A stretch of 64,000 bases of DNA from Tieghemostelium lacteum (Eukaryota > Evosea > Eumycetozoa > Dictyosteliales > Raperosteliaceae): the NCBI GenBank assembly GCA_001606155.1, contig LODT01000039.1, positions 682,001-746,000 of the forward strand, read 5' to 3'. Below, one piece after another: positions 44,834 through 56,400 of this stretch (the first letter of the stretch is position 1; every line of letters begins with the position of its first letter). The position numbers and the translations under genes were made by a program. The notes beneath the pieces were generated by a model. That model saw only the letters and a list, made by a program, of their open reading frames with translations. It ran no database searches and had not been told where the DNA came from.

Positions 44834-46837
44834 ATGATACTGAATAAGTCATTTGGTGGAGGTTTTTTAATTTTAACTTTTGCCATTGGTTCTTCAGCTA
44901 TCTTATACAATTGGTATTCAAATTATAAGGTATGAATATATTTTATAGAGTGTATATAAATATATGTATTAATATAAGGATAGTTAAGGAAAATGATATT
45001 AAAGAAAAAATCTGAATTGATTGAATTGAGAAAGAGAATAACAGATCATAGCAAAATTGAGGATTCAATAGCTAGAGGTATCTTTAAGAAACAAGGGAAA
45101 TATCTGGGTATTTGGAAATTGAGATTCTTTGTATTGACAGATACTACATTGTATTACTTTGATACAAAGTCAGGTAACCCTGATGGACCACCACTGGGTG
45201 CATTCAATGTTCTAAATTGTAGATTTGAATTGGAAAACAACCCAAAACAGAAATTTTGTTTTCGTATAACTGAAAACCCACCAAAAAGATTTTATCTGTT
45301 GGCATGTGACACTAAAGAGGATTTTGACATGTGGTTTAATTTATTGGCACAGGCAAAGACTACTTATGAAAATAAGATGGCTGAGGAGCTTGAAGAGTCT
45401 GCATTGGTAATTCAACAGTATTACCAATTCTATGAGGCTCAAAGAAAATTTGCAAAGTTCCTTCAGAGTGTAACTAAAATTCAGTCAATTGCCAGAAAAT
45501 TCATTCAAAGAACACGTTATCTTAAAGTTAAAGAAGATATACATTGTCTACAAGGATATTTCCATACTTTTAAAGCAAAATTCAGATTGGAGAAAGAATG
45601 CATGTATTGATAATCAAATTTATATATATATTTTAAATTTAGATTCTAATTTTATAAAATTAATTAATTTTAATTAGTGACTAGAAAGAGAGTAGTTCAG
45701 GAATTGGTTTCAACGGAGAAGAGTTATGTTTTCAATTTGAAATTGATTATAGATGTATTTATAAGACCAATGATTAATTTTAATAATATTGATAGTAAGG
45801 TTATATCATTGTCAGATATTAGTGGTATATTTAGTAATTGGGAGAGAATTTATAAGATAAATTCAGTATTGTTGGATTTGTTCCAACAGAGATTAGACCA
45901 ATGGCACATTGACCAAAAGTTGGGTGATATTTTTGTATCTAATACTGATTCGCTATTTGAATACACTCCCTATGTTACCAACTATGAACACAGTAGAAAA
46001 CTGCTGGATAAAGTTACTGTGAATAATCAGAATTTTAGAAACTTTTTGGATGCTGCTCAGAGAGATAAGAGATCAAAGTATTTAGATTTATCCTCATTTT
46101 TGATTCAACCTATTCAGAGATTACCTAGATACGAGTTATTACTTAGAGATTTGTTGAAGATGACTGTCATGGATCATCCAGATAGAGATAATTTGGTTAA
46201 GGGTGTTGCAAAGATTAGAGAGATTACAATGTATATTAACGATCAGCAGAAAGAGAGAGAGAATTTGTCACAGGTTTTACAAATTCAACAGGAATTGTTG
46301 TCTTATAAAGGTGCTTTAGAGAAACTAAGTTTCTCTTCGGCTTCCAGACTGGTACGTCAGGGTGATGTAAAAATTTACAAAAAGAAATGGAATTTTATGT
46401 ATTTGTTCAATAGTCAGATTATCATTATTGAAAAGAAGGATTCTACTAAAAAGATTAGAGATGTAATTCCATTGGAAATGGTGTCACTTAGAGACGAGTC
46501 TTTTAATCCTGATGTTAATTTATCAAATTCTGATATCTTGGCAATGTCTCCACCTTCAAGCCCACCTTCACTGCCTTCATCCACATCATCAACTCCACCA
46601 TTATTGTCATTAAGTAATAACTCTACTCCAACTAATAATAGTTCATCAGTTTTGGGAGAGTCTTTAAATTCCAAATCACTAGTTGCCAATAAATTCAAAA
46701 TTCTCAATGGCAAGACTGAATATACTCTAATATTCGATACACCACATGAAAAGGATTCTTGGTTTACTGAATTAACAATTACTCTCAACAGATTAGATTC
46801 AACTCAAAAAAGAATGAATTTAATCTCAAGTCAATAA
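44834..46837 (+). CDS. Membrane-anchored RhoGEF with PH-IQ-DH-PH layout
   Basis: Guanine-nucleotide exchange factor for Rho/Rac GTPases. Exons 44834-44929, 44984-45603 and 45685-46837, 622 residues. First exon adds a hydrophobic segment (GGGFLILTFAIGSSAILYNWY, about 8-28) that would anchor the protein. PH domain 1 about 60-155 (GIFKKQGKYLGIWKLRFFVL, DFDMWFNLLAQ), IQ-like motif (ESALVIQQYYQFYEAQRKF and SVTKIQSIARKFIQRTRYLK), DH domain about 245-430 (VVQELVSTEKSYVFNLKLII, DLSSFLIQPIQRLPRYELLLRDLLK is the hallmark CR3), then PH domain 2 with a Ser/Pro-rich insert. The second intron was set by phase (acceptor CTAG at 45681-45684); a different acceptor would break the DH start. Confidence 0.88.
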
Positions 46838-47000
46838 TGATAATTCTTTTGTATTATTAATAAATTCCCCAAAAATCAATCAAGAAATATTTATTTTTAT
46901 AAAAATAATATATAGTGAAATAGTAGTATGGAAAGTGTGAGTAGAATAATAATTGAATTTAACATATTTTACATTTAATGTTTATTTCGAATTATAGGAT

Positions 47001-49229
47001 TTAATTAATTATTGGTATATATTGATGTGGTGATCTAAAGATGTGTTTTAATATATGATAGATTACTATTAGAGCTGATACTCCTAAAACTACTACAACA
47101 AATAATAGTTCCCATCGAGGAATAATTGGGTGGGGTCTAGGTGGTGGTGGGAATGTAGGTGGTGGTGTAACAGTTTCTGTTGGTGTGGGTGATGGAGTCT
47201 CTGTTGGTGTGGGAGATGGAGTCTCTGTTGGTGTGGGAGATGGAGTCTCAGTAGGTGTTGGGGATGGAGTCTCGGTAGGTGTTGGAGATGGGGTCTCAGT
47301 AGGTGTTGGAGATGGAGTCTCGGTAGGTGTTGGAGATGGAGTCTCTGTTGGTGTTGGAGATGGAGTCTCGGTAGGTGTTGGAGATGGAGTCTCGGTAGGT
47401 GTTGGGGATGGAGTCTCGGTAGGTGTTGGAGATGGAGTCTCAGTTGGTGTTGGAGATGGAGTCTCGGTAGGTGTTGGAGATGGAGTCTCAGTTGGTGTTG
47501 GAGATGGAGTCTCGGTAGGTGTTGGAGTCTCAGTTGGTGTGGGTGATGGAGTCTCGGTAGGTGTTGGGGTTGGTGATTGAGTTGGTGGTGGTGAAGATGA
47601 CTGAGTTGGAGTTGGAGAGGGTGTTGGTGGTTCAGTTGTAGGTGGAGGTGGTGTTGTAGGTGGAGGTGGTGGTGTAGTTGGAGGGGGTGTTGTAGGAGTT
47701 GGAGTTTGTGTAGGTGGTGGAGAAGATGATTGGGTAGGTGTTGGTGTAGGTGGTGGTGTAGTTGGAGTGGGAGTTGGAGTAGGAGATGGAGATGGAGTAA
47801 CTTTAATATTACATGCACTACCAGTCCAACCACGGAAGCATTTACATTGATTTACCTGTCCCTCTGCAGACACATTGGCCAAACCATTTACACATTTTCC
47901 AATAACATTCAAACACAAACTCAAACCACGTGGATACCCGTAATCTTGAATCAGAGGTCTTGAGAAACAGTTATCTTGATTATTAACCCATACATGACTT
48001 GCATTGGAATACCAATACTCAGGGAACGATTGAATATGTCTATCTGAACTATTGGAATGGAAGAACAAACCACCATAAATATTAGCAACTGCAGAGCTAT
48101 AGAAAGCACCACCTTGGAGAACAGCAACGTTATTGTAAAAATAACTACCATTGAGATTGTAGAATCCAGTAGGTGAGCTACCATCTAGATATATTGCACC
48201 ACCATTCATTGAGTAACCTTGATAGAAAATAGTGAATTCAATATCAACAATGTCGACTGCATAAAGGTATATATGACCACCGGAATCAGATGCATTGTTT
48301 TGGGAGAAGTATCCAGAACCTATATAAGAGCTTAGATAGGAATTTCCAGTGTTTGAAGCTAGGAATAATGCACCTCCATAAACAGCATCATTACCTACAA
48401 AACTTGTGGAATCAAGATTGGTGGTATTACAATATACAGCACCACCGAGAGTTCCAGAGTTATTCTCAAATGTAGAAATTTGAGCAATTAGTCTATCAGT
48501 ATAAATAGCACCACCATCACCATCAGTAGCCTCGTTATTTGAGAAGATACTATTGTAAACTGTAACTTGAGACAGTGGAGCATAGATAGCACCTCCATAG
48601 TAATTTACAGTGTTTCCATTAAAAGTACTGTTATATACTAGTACATTATATGGATAATCAACATGGATTGCAGCACCAACAGTGGAGGTAAACCCAGACA
48701 TTGTTACATTAGTTACAGTTATATTACCACTTTGGCTTCCACCATTGGAGAATAAAATAGCACTTCCAGAGGTGTATGGGTAACTGGTCTCTGATCGAAT
48801 AAACAAATTGGAGATTGTAACTTGAAACTGGTAATTCTGGGGATTGATAGACAAGAAACCACACTTTAGAGAATATACAGTTGCAGGTTGACTTGGATAG
48901 AAACTAGTTATGGTCAAATTAGAAGATTGGTAGTAGTTATTGGTAGTTGCAAAAGATGCTGTGCTATTCTGATAAATAGATGAATAGATGTAAATGATGG
49001 CATTTGTATATCCTGAAACCATATTTATACAATTCTGCAAAGTAGGACACCAATTGGTATAACATTGGCTGTACACATTATAAACTACACAGCTATTTTG
49101 TTTTATTGGACAATCGGATTGACCACAATCTACTTTACTTGGATCTTTGAATCCAGGTGCAACAGGTGACGTTTTACAATCAACCAAATATACAAATAAT
49201 AATATTAAAATTAAATAATTAAATTTCAT
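47001..49229 (-). CDS. Surface beta-helix protein with Pro/Thr/Ser stalk and membrane anchor
   Basis: 742 residues, no intron. Signal peptide ([17 protein letters not shown]), Cys-containing N-terminus ([11 protein letters not shown]), then a ~350-residue region with repeated GGAIY / GGALF / GGHIYL and FxxNxA motifs as in Pmp-type or pectin-lyase-like beta helices. A Cys cluster ([34 protein letters not shown]-like) precedes the stalk: a Pro/Thr/Ser region with about 15 near-perfect 8-residue repeats (TPSPTPTE) likely O-glycosylated. The end [24 protein letters not shown] is a membrane helix followed by a short cytoplasmic tail. Cell-surface adhesion or recognition is likely. TATA-like box on the minus strand at 49259-49267. 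Paralog: 49715-51472. Confidence 0.78.
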   Translation of the reverse strand: MKFNYLILILLFVYLVDCKTSPVAPGFKDPSKVDCGQSDCPIKQNSCVVYNVYSQCYTNWCPTLQNCINMVSGYTNAIIYIYSSIYQNSTASFATTNNYYQSSNLTITSFYPSQPATVYSLKCGFLSINPQNYQFQVTISNLFIRSETSYPYTSGSAILFSNGGSQSGNITVTNVTMSGFTSTVGAAIHVDYPYNVLVYNSTFNGNTVNYYGGAIYAPLSQVTVYNSIFSNNEATDGDGGAIYTDRLIAQISTFENNSGTLGGAVYCNTTNLDSTSFVGNDAVYGGALFLASNTGNSYLSSYIGSGYFSQNNASDSGGHIYLYAVDIVDIEFTIFYQGYSMNGGAIYLDGSSPTGFYNLNGSYFYNNVAVLQGGAFYSSAVANIYGGLFFHSNSSDRHIQSFPEYWYSNASHVWVNNQDNCFSRPLIQDYGYPRGLSLCLNVIGKCVNGLANVSAEGQVNQCKCFRGWTGSACNIKVTPSPSPTPTPTPTTPPPTPTPTQSSSPPPTQTPTPTTPPPTTPPPPPTTPPPPTTEPPTPSPTPTQSSSPPPTQSPTPTPTETPSPTPTETPTPTETPSPTPTETPSPTPTETPSPTPTETPSPTPTETPSPTPTETPSPTPTETPSPTPTETPSPTPTETPSPTPTETPSPTPTETPSPTPTETPSPTPTETPSPTPTETPSPTPTETVTPPPTFPPPPRPHPIIPRWELLFVVVVLGVSALIVIYHILKHIFRSPHQYIPIIN
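47170..47580 (-). repeat. 24-bp coding minisatellite
   Basis: Tandem 24-base units of the type GGTGTTGGAGATGGAGTCTC plus GGTA (plus-strand reading), about 16 copies, in frame with the Pro/Thr/Ser stalk. Third-base changes (CTCGGTA versus CTCAGTT and others) show selection to keep TPSPTPTE. One unit is shortened near 47521. The plus strand is also open through this region, but only as a mirror of the repeat. Confidence 0.9.
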
Positions 49230-49714
49230 TTTAAATTGGATAAATAAATAAAAAAAAATTTTATATACACTTGGTTTAAAAAATTAATAACACTAGAGGT
49301 TTTATAAAGATGATGTAAAATACTATAAAATATCTACTTTGGTTTTTAGTGAAAAAAAGTGATCCAATTGTTGTGACAATGATTCAATTTTTTCTAGCAG
49401 TCTCTGAAATCCAAGAGAAAATTTTTTAAAACCTAAAACACTTCAATTTTTACACAAGATAAATTCAGATATTTATTATCTTTTCAATGTTTATTTCTGA
49501 TATTAATAGAAATATAACCTCTATTCTGTAATATAATCTACAATTTTTATTTTAAATTTTAATATTCCCACTTCTATTTTCAGGTTTTTGGGGATTCTCT
49601 TGAAAATGTAAAAATTCGAAGGATAAGATGAACTTACTTTTGAATTTCTATGTTGTAACTGACTTGTTAAAATAAAAAAATAATTTATTACATTAACTAA
49701 TTGGTGTTTTTATT
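49230..49714. promoter_or_regulatory. Spacer between the two beta-helix paralogs
   Basis: A+T-rich, no gene. It contains the TATA-like TATATAAAA of the 47001-49229 gene at 49259-49267 on the minus strand; the rest, up to the stop of the upstream paralog, shows nothing recognisable. Confidence 0.45.
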
Positions 49715-51472
49715 TTAGTTTTGTGATCTTAAAATGTGATGTAAAATATATAATACAAAAAGGACCATGGAAATTACAAAAACAAGTACACCAATGACAA
49801 CGTACCATAGTGGACGGTATGGGTGAGGTTTAGGTGGTGGTACTGTTGGTTCATTTGTTATTGTAGATGTTGGTGTTGGTGTATAGGTTGGATTTGGAGG
49901 ACATGTTACTGGAGGAGGGCATGTGACTGGTAGAGGACAGGTAGTAGTTGGAGTAGGTGTATAGGTTGGAACTGGTGCAGAACAATTAGGTGGTATTCCA
50001 TGATTGGAACATAGACATCCAATAACTTGACCATAAGCATTGGTGAGTCCGTAGCCTTCAATACAAATACCACTAACACCTAGACAAAGACCTTCACCTA
50101 GAGAACTACCATTAGGATCTGAGATTTCAAAAGCTCTAATTCTACAATATACAGATGATAGAACTTGAATATTATTCTGATCAGTATAGTAGTTACTAGA
50201 GAAATGACTATTTGTTCTATTTTTATTGGTAAAGAAACCTCCATAGAACTGAATAACATGTTGAGAAGATATAGAATTGGCATCAGAATTGGCATAGTTT
50301 TCACTGAATATTGATCTTGAAAGATTATAAAAACCTCTTTCAAAAGGACTTAAAGTGTCATTAATTAAAATTGCACCTCCAGTTTGACCTGCAAAACCTT
50401 CGTATACATTACACTCAGACATTACAAAAGAGTCCATGGCAAATGCATATATATGTCCACCATTTTCATCCGCACTGTTATCTCCAAAAATTGAAGTAAT
50501 AATAGTAGAACTAACAATTTTACCATTTTCAGAATTGGAAGTCAAATACACAGCACCACCATTCTGAGCTGTATTATTACTAATTACAAATGATTGTAAA
50601 TATACTGTATTTGCATATATAGCACCACCTGATAGAAGTGCGCTATTTCCATCAAAGGTAGCATGGTAGAGGTAGTGTTCAGATGGACTTGTTACACTAT
50701 CTGATATAATAGCACCACCATTACCCATCAATGCCAAATTATCTGAAAATAGTGAATTAATGGAAATTTCAACTTGGGAACCTACAGCTGAAATTGCACC
50801 TCCGTTTCCTTGTTTAGCTTGATTATTCAAAAATGATGAATTGTTTATAGTAACTATTGATTGACTGCTACTATTAATATAAACAGCACCACCATCTAAA
50901 ACTGCAACATTATTTTGAAATGTACAATTTTGGATATTCAGTTGATATGGTGCATTTATACTAAGGACTGCACCATTAAGGGATGTGAATCCTGATACAT
51001 GGGTATCAGTAAGTGATACTACACCACTTGAACTATCACTAGAAATGAATTGTAAGGCACTTCCAGTATAGCCTTTAAATCTATTGGTTATATTAACATT
51101 TTGTAAATTGAATTCAAAGTAGTTATTTGTTACATTTATATATAGAAACGAAGCATTTTCCATATAAATTCTAACAGGAGTTGATGTTTTGGAATATCCT
51201 ATGATGGTAAGTTTGGAAATCTGATAATAGTTACTAGAAGTTGACCATAGAGAACTTGAGTTTAGTATCAGAGAATTGTAGAGATATACAGTAGCAACAG
51301 GTGACCCATTAACTTTATCTAGACACTGTTGTAGTGTTGGACAATACAATGTATTTCCAGTCCCTGCACAAATACTACCTGTTGATACTATACAATTAAA
51401 TTCACTATTTTGTTGAGCTGCAATCACAACAACACCCAATAACACTCCTAACAAATATATAAATAATTTCAT
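49715..51472 (-). CDS. Surface beta-helix protein, shorter paralog
   Basis: 585 residues, no intron. Same layout as the 47001-49229 protein: signal peptide (LFIYLLGVLLGVVVIAAQQ), CPTLQQCLDKVNG near the start, repeated GGAVYINSS, GGAIYANTV, GGAVYLTSN, GGHIYAFAM beta-helix motifs, a Cys cluster (CIEGYGLTNAYGQVIGCLCSNHG), a stalk and a C-terminal membrane helix (YVVIGVLVFVISMVLFVLYILHH). The stalk is short (TPTPT and PPVTCPP units) and has not expanded into a minisatellite. Both stand in tandem on the minus strand, so the pair arose by local duplication. Function unknown; surface exposed. Confidence 0.75.
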   Translation of the reverse strand: MKLFIYLLGVLLGVVVIAAQQNSEFNCIVSTGSICAGTGNTLYCPTLQQCLDKVNGSPVATVYLYNSLILNSSSLWSTSSNYYQISKLTIIGYSKTSTPVRIYMENASFLYINVTNNYFEFNLQNVNITNRFKGYTGSALQFISSDSSSGVVSLTDTHVSGFTSLNGAVLSINAPYQLNIQNCTFQNNVAVLDGGAVYINSSSQSIVTINNSSFLNNQAKQGNGGAISAVGSQVEISINSLFSDNLALMGNGGAIISDSVTSPSEHYLYHATFDGNSALLSGGAIYANTVYLQSFVISNNTAQNGGAVYLTSNSENGKIVSSTIITSIFGDNSADENGGHIYAFAMDSFVMSECNVYEGFAGQTGGAILINDTLSPFERGFYNLSRSIFSENYANSDANSISSQHVIQFYGGFFTNKNRTNSHFSSNYYTDQNNIQVLSSVYCRIRAFEISDPNGSSLGEGLCLGVSGICIEGYGLTNAYGQVIGCLCSNHGIPPNCSAPVPTYTPTPTTTCPLPVTCPPPVTCPPNPTYTPTPTSTITNEPTVPPPKPHPYRPLWYVVIGVLVFVISMVLFVLYILHHILRSQN

Positions 51473-51951
51473 TTTCGTGTAACTCTAAAAAACAAAGTGA
51501 AGTAACAAGTGGTAACTGTGTGGTTTTAGTAAAAAAAAAATGATGATTAAACCCAAAGAAAATTCAAAAGAATATTTGAAGGGGGGTGATTCATCTTTGG
51601 TGTACCTTATTTAAAAAAATATCACCAAAAGATCTTTAAAAATCTTTTGATCTTATTTTTGTATTTTTTTTTGTTTTATTTTTTAAAACATCGTTTTATC
51701 TTTAATATTATTTCTAAATATAACAATAAATTATAATTTCTAAGGTGGGAGTTTTAGTTAAAAATTAAAGAATAATGGGAACCTGGTAAGTCAATATCTT
51801 TTGATATTTTTGATAAAAACATTTAATTTTATTGATAAAAAATCAAAAGGTGGTTGGGTATCAAAATATCAGATTTTTTTGAAACCCACATACAAAAGCA
51901 TTTTCAGAGGGTCTCAAAAGATTTTTTATTTTTACATTTACTATAATTGAA
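51473..51951. promoter_or_regulatory. Divergent spacer with AGATCTTT palindrome
   Basis: A+T-rich. An inverted repeat AAAAGATCTTTAAAAATCTTTT lies at 51627-51648 and related CTTTTGATATT / AAAAGGTG / TCAAAAGAT motifs recur (51798, 51845, 51914), possibly binding sites serving the two divergent genes. No coding potential. Confidence 0.4.
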
Positions 51952-52863
51952 ATGAAACGATTTATATTAGTTATTACTGTTATTGCTTTATCAATACAAT
52001 CCAGTAAAGCTGCATTTAATGGTTCTGCAGGTGTTCCATTATCAGTTTGTCAAGCTGCTGCTGAGAATGCATTCCATTATGGTACTTGCCAATGGTATTT
52101 ATCTTTCTTACCTCTCATAACCCTCATTTTGATATACAAATCAAATCTATTTTTAAAGAATTTAAATTTTAATATTTGAAAATTTGGTAATATTAGTCCA
52201 TATGTATTCGGAGGTACTGATTGTAGTTGTGGAGGATCTGGTGGTCTGGATTGTTCAGGATTAACATATTTAAGCTATCAACAGGCTGGTTGGTCAGGTA
52301 TTTTACGTACTGCTGGTGAACAATTTACACAAGGTGATGAATGTGGAGGTGGTTCAACAGGTAGTGGATCAATTGCTAGTACTGGAACATCTGGTGCTTC
52401 AAATTCTGATCCTTGGACTGGAACTGGTACTGCTACTAGTTCATCTCCATCTGCATCTTCTTCTGCATCTTCTTCTGCAAGTTCTAGTAACTCAGGTACT
52501 AGTGCAAGTGCATCTTCTTCTGCTTCATCTTCAGCCTCTTCTTCAGCTTCCTCTTCGGCTTCATCAAGTGGTAGTAGTAACAGTGGTAGTGGTACAGGTT
52601 CAGGAAGTGGATCATCCAATAACGAAATATCATCTAAACTCAGAGGAACTTGTTCACCTTCTGATACCTCTGGTTGTATCGTTGGTGATTTATTCTTTTA
52701 CTGTTTCCCAGGTGAGTCATGTCCTGGACATGTCCTAATGTTCATTGGATATGATTCTGGTGGACAACCAATGACTGCTGAATGCACTCATTCTGGTCAA
52801 AATTGTAGAGTTGTACCTCCTTACACTGAATCATATTACGGTTGCAGAAGTATCTGTGGTTAA
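51952..52863 (+). CDS. Secreted NlpC/P60-type cell-wall hydrolase
   Basis: Exons 51952-52094 and 52197-52863 (102-bp intron in phase 2), 269 residues. Signal peptide MKRFILVITVIALSIQSSKA. The NlpC/P60 motifs are split by an insert: catalytic Cys67 in LDCSGLTYLSYQQAGW, then about 80 residues of Ser/Ala/Gly/Thr-rich low complexity (about 100-175), then GDLFFYCFPGESCPGHVLMFIGYD with catalytic His226. PYVFGGTDCSCGG before the Cys is the family's YVWGG-like segment. By family knowledge such enzymes cut peptidoglycan stem peptides, so a role in digesting or killing bacteria is likely. Bacterial in origin, but with a dictyostelid intron and low-complexity insert, so long resident. Confidence 0.82.
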
Positions 52864-53422
52864 ACATTTCGATTTACATAAATAATACAATAAATCTATA
52901 AATTAACTAGTTAGATAAATATAATAAAATTATATGTGGAAAATTGATCTAGAGTCTAAAAATAATTTGCTTGAGGATTTGGCTTGTCTCTTCAGAAAAA
53001 CTAGACCCAATTCTGAATGTTATAGAATAGAAAGAAAAGATAATAATAAACTCTATTTTTAGGAGAACCAAATATCCATTTAATCATTTATATATAAAAT
53101 TCTATATTTAAATTTTCTTATTTTCTAATACTTTGTTTATAGAGCGGATAAACACAAATAACATACAAATATTAATGTTCGATAATCGTAGCCATCAATC
53201 TAAATTGTTTAAAAAATATCTGTCAGAAAATTAAAAAACGAAAGTTGATGTTATTATAATATCTATTTTTAGGAGAATTTAAAGGAGATTGAGGAGGATT
53301 TTTTTATATGTTTTAGAAGAATGAACAATATTATTTCTCCTCAAACTTTTAAAATATATAAAACCGAAAAAAACAAAATCTTATTATATGTTTAAGTTAA
53401 ACAAAATTTACTAGTTTTTTTA
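52864..53422. promoter_or_regulatory. Intergenic region and promoter of DNase II-TIG gene
   Basis: A+T-rich. A short direct repeat TCTATTTTTAGGAGA occurs at 53053-53067 and 53262-53276. TATATAAAA at 53355-53363 lies 60 bases before the next start and is its likely TATA box. Confidence 0.5.
53355..53363 (+). promoter_or_regulatory. TATA-like box of DNase II-TIG gene
   Basis: TATATAAAA, 60 bases upstream of the ATG at 53423. Confidence 0.45.
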
Positions 53423-56400
53423 ATGAAGCTATATAAATTAGTTTTATTATTTTTAATTTTTAACAGTATTGTTTTTGTCATTTCTGACATACCACAATGT
53501 TTATCGGAAGCTGGTAAAGATAGGACTTATTGGTTTTTAAATAGACATCAAAAAGATGATTCTTATGATTTTCATTATTCTGGACAGGATCATGTGGAAC
53601 TTAGAAAAAATCCAACATGGTCAATATCTAAACAAAATGATCAAAATCCACTTTATATTACACTAAAAAAGATTGTAGATGATCCAAATAATAATATTAT
53701 TTATTATAATGATCAATATAAAATCACTGGAAAAGACATGGGCTTATACTATAACCCTAAAGATCTATTTAATGGGATTGGTGCCGATTCAGCTCATGCC
53801 AAAGGTATTGTAGCATGGGATAAAACTACAAATAGAGGTATACACATCATTCATTCGTTACCACAATTCCCAAGATTGTGGTTGGATCCTGCAAATGGAA
53901 ATCTTTTATCTACCTATTTTAGCGGTATATTTGGTAGAGATTGGACTGATAATGGAAATTGGGTTAGAAAAGGTGTGCTCTCACATAACCAACATTTCCT
54001 GTGCTATGAATTTAATAATTTAAATTCTATTCTAGACCATTTGGCAAGGATTAGAGCTAATGTCTACTATTTTAGAGAGAATGGGTTCACTTGGAAGAAT
54101 AAGTTTCCAAAAGCTGACGATAAACCAAAGTTAAAGATTATCAGAGAACTTGATGATATTGAAAGTTATCATATTACTTTAGATAATTTCAAGAATGAAT
54201 CTATACCTCTGAATAACCGTGCTAAGGAATTGTGTAGAATTAACTTTGCTTCTGCTAATGTTGGTAATAATTGCTCTACCCAACATTCTGCTCAGTTTGG
54301 TACTGGTTCAACATTTGGTGAATATACAATATTTACTAAATGGCCTCTAAATAAGCAGATTAATGGTATTATAAGTAAACCTAATGTCGCTGCTAAAGAC
54401 TACTTTAAAACTGATATCTGGTATAGAATGTGTATGTATTATACTACATTGAAAGCTATTGAAACTCAACAACATATGGATGGTAAACGTCCAGAATTGC
54501 AGTGTGAGAGTTCTATTAATGTAGAAAGATCTTCAACATCACATAAAGCAATTGATATATTGGTTGATCTCTCTAGTGATGCTGTTAACACCAATCACAA
54601 TCATAACAAGATTGCATATGGTTTGGCTCCAGATCCCAGATATAAAGGTTCAATTGGTGACAAAGATGACCCTAACTTATTCTGTGCTGGTGATTTGAAT
54701 AGAGCTACAGCTCAGGAGAGAAGGGGTGGTGGTATCTTGTGTTTTGGGTCTAAGGTATTATCTGGATTCTTTAGATCACGTATTTCTAGATTCACCATTG
54801 ACGATACATTTGCTCCTTCTGATGCTTCTAAAAACGCACCAAAGTTATTCTATCAATTAGATATCCATTTCAAAATATTCAATAGAATATCAGCTGATAA
54901 TTCTGAAGAAGAAGTCATAGGCAGACAAGTTGAAATCTGTAACCATGTTGTTAGTGACGAACTTGATATTGAAGATGACTTGTTAAGAGATATACCACCA
55001 TATATTATAAAACATGGTAAATCAAAACTTAGATTCAGAGCTCTTACAGATGATCCATCTTCTAATTACCCAAATCATAATATCAATGATTTTAAAACTG
55101 AACATCCATTTGCTGTAAAGTTGCTATTCTCTGATCCTGATGTACTATTGATCTGTGGTGATATTATAGAAGATTGTAACATGTATAACTCACTCTATAC
55201 TATATTGAAAGCTGATTGGGCAAATGATGAAACCGTTTCTAAAATCGCCAAACTACATAAAGGTCAAATTTCTAAAAATTTATATGTAGATAATCTTCAA
55301 AATATGGGAGCGGACCAGATTCTTTCCATTGCTACTTTTGTAAAGAAACATTTCCCTCTATTCACCAAACCACTTATAGTATACTACTCCAATATTTTAA
55401 ACCCATTGGTAGATATTGCAAATATCCATATATCAGCAGCTAGTCCAATTTGTATTGATGAAGTTATCTATCAAATGGTATACCACATGTACCTTAATCT
55501 CAATCCAAACACTGCAAACTCCAATCTCTACAAAGGTTGGGTATTAGCAATTTCCAAATATTTATCTAATGTATGTAATTCAATATTTACAATCTATTCA
55601 TTATTATTAACATTTCAACCTATTTATAGATATATCAAAATCAATTAGATGATCTAATTGAAGTTTATGAAGAAAATATGGCACAGTGTTTCTCCATTTT
55701 AGGGAATAGATACAAAGGTTTTAACATTGAGTCTTATCTATCTACTGATAGTTCTGCAACAGTAAGAAGATATGCAGGCGCTTTTTGGGATCTAATGGAT
55801 AAGTTTGATGATCCAGATACATCCAATACAGATCATTTATATGGTAATGTTGGTGGTATTGATGGTAATTCTAAAAATAGAATTTCAACAGCTTTCCTCA
55901 TTAGAAATATGTTGAATGGTCAAATTGATACCAAAGATGATTTAATTGATGTACTATGCAGTATTCCTAAAAAGACTGAAGCGTTTTGTAAAATACAAAA
56001 GAAAATCTTGTATTTAAATTACATTATCAATACAAATCCTGAAAATGAGGATGAAGATGAAGAAGATGAGGTATCAGAATCATTGTTAATGTTAAGATCT
56101 GTATTCAATCCACCTAATATCGCTAGTTTGTTAATGGGATTAAATGCATTCAACACTCAAGATATTCAATCTCTAACACCTTCACAACTAAGCTCAATCA
56201 CAAAGGCTTTAGATAAATTTATTACAAGAGATGGTGCCAATCCAACTAATCTAGGTTTGGAAATTCTATTCCAAGACCCAACTAAATCTCTATTAGTTCC
56301 ATTAATCTCATACTACTCTGGTGACTTTATTGAAGTTTGTAGTTGGATGAATACTACTGGTAAATCTACACTCTGTAGACCATCACAAATACCACAACTC

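Noticed and set aside
47185-47580. Long plus-strand open frame of Gly-Val-Asp-Ser repeats
   Set aside because: It is the mirror of the 24-bp minisatellite coding the Pro/Thr/Ser stalk on the minus strand; third-base changes favour the minus-strand reading.
52278-52738. Frames opposite and overlapping the NlpC/P60 gene
   Set aside because: Leu/Glu/Ala-rich shadows of the Ser-rich insert.
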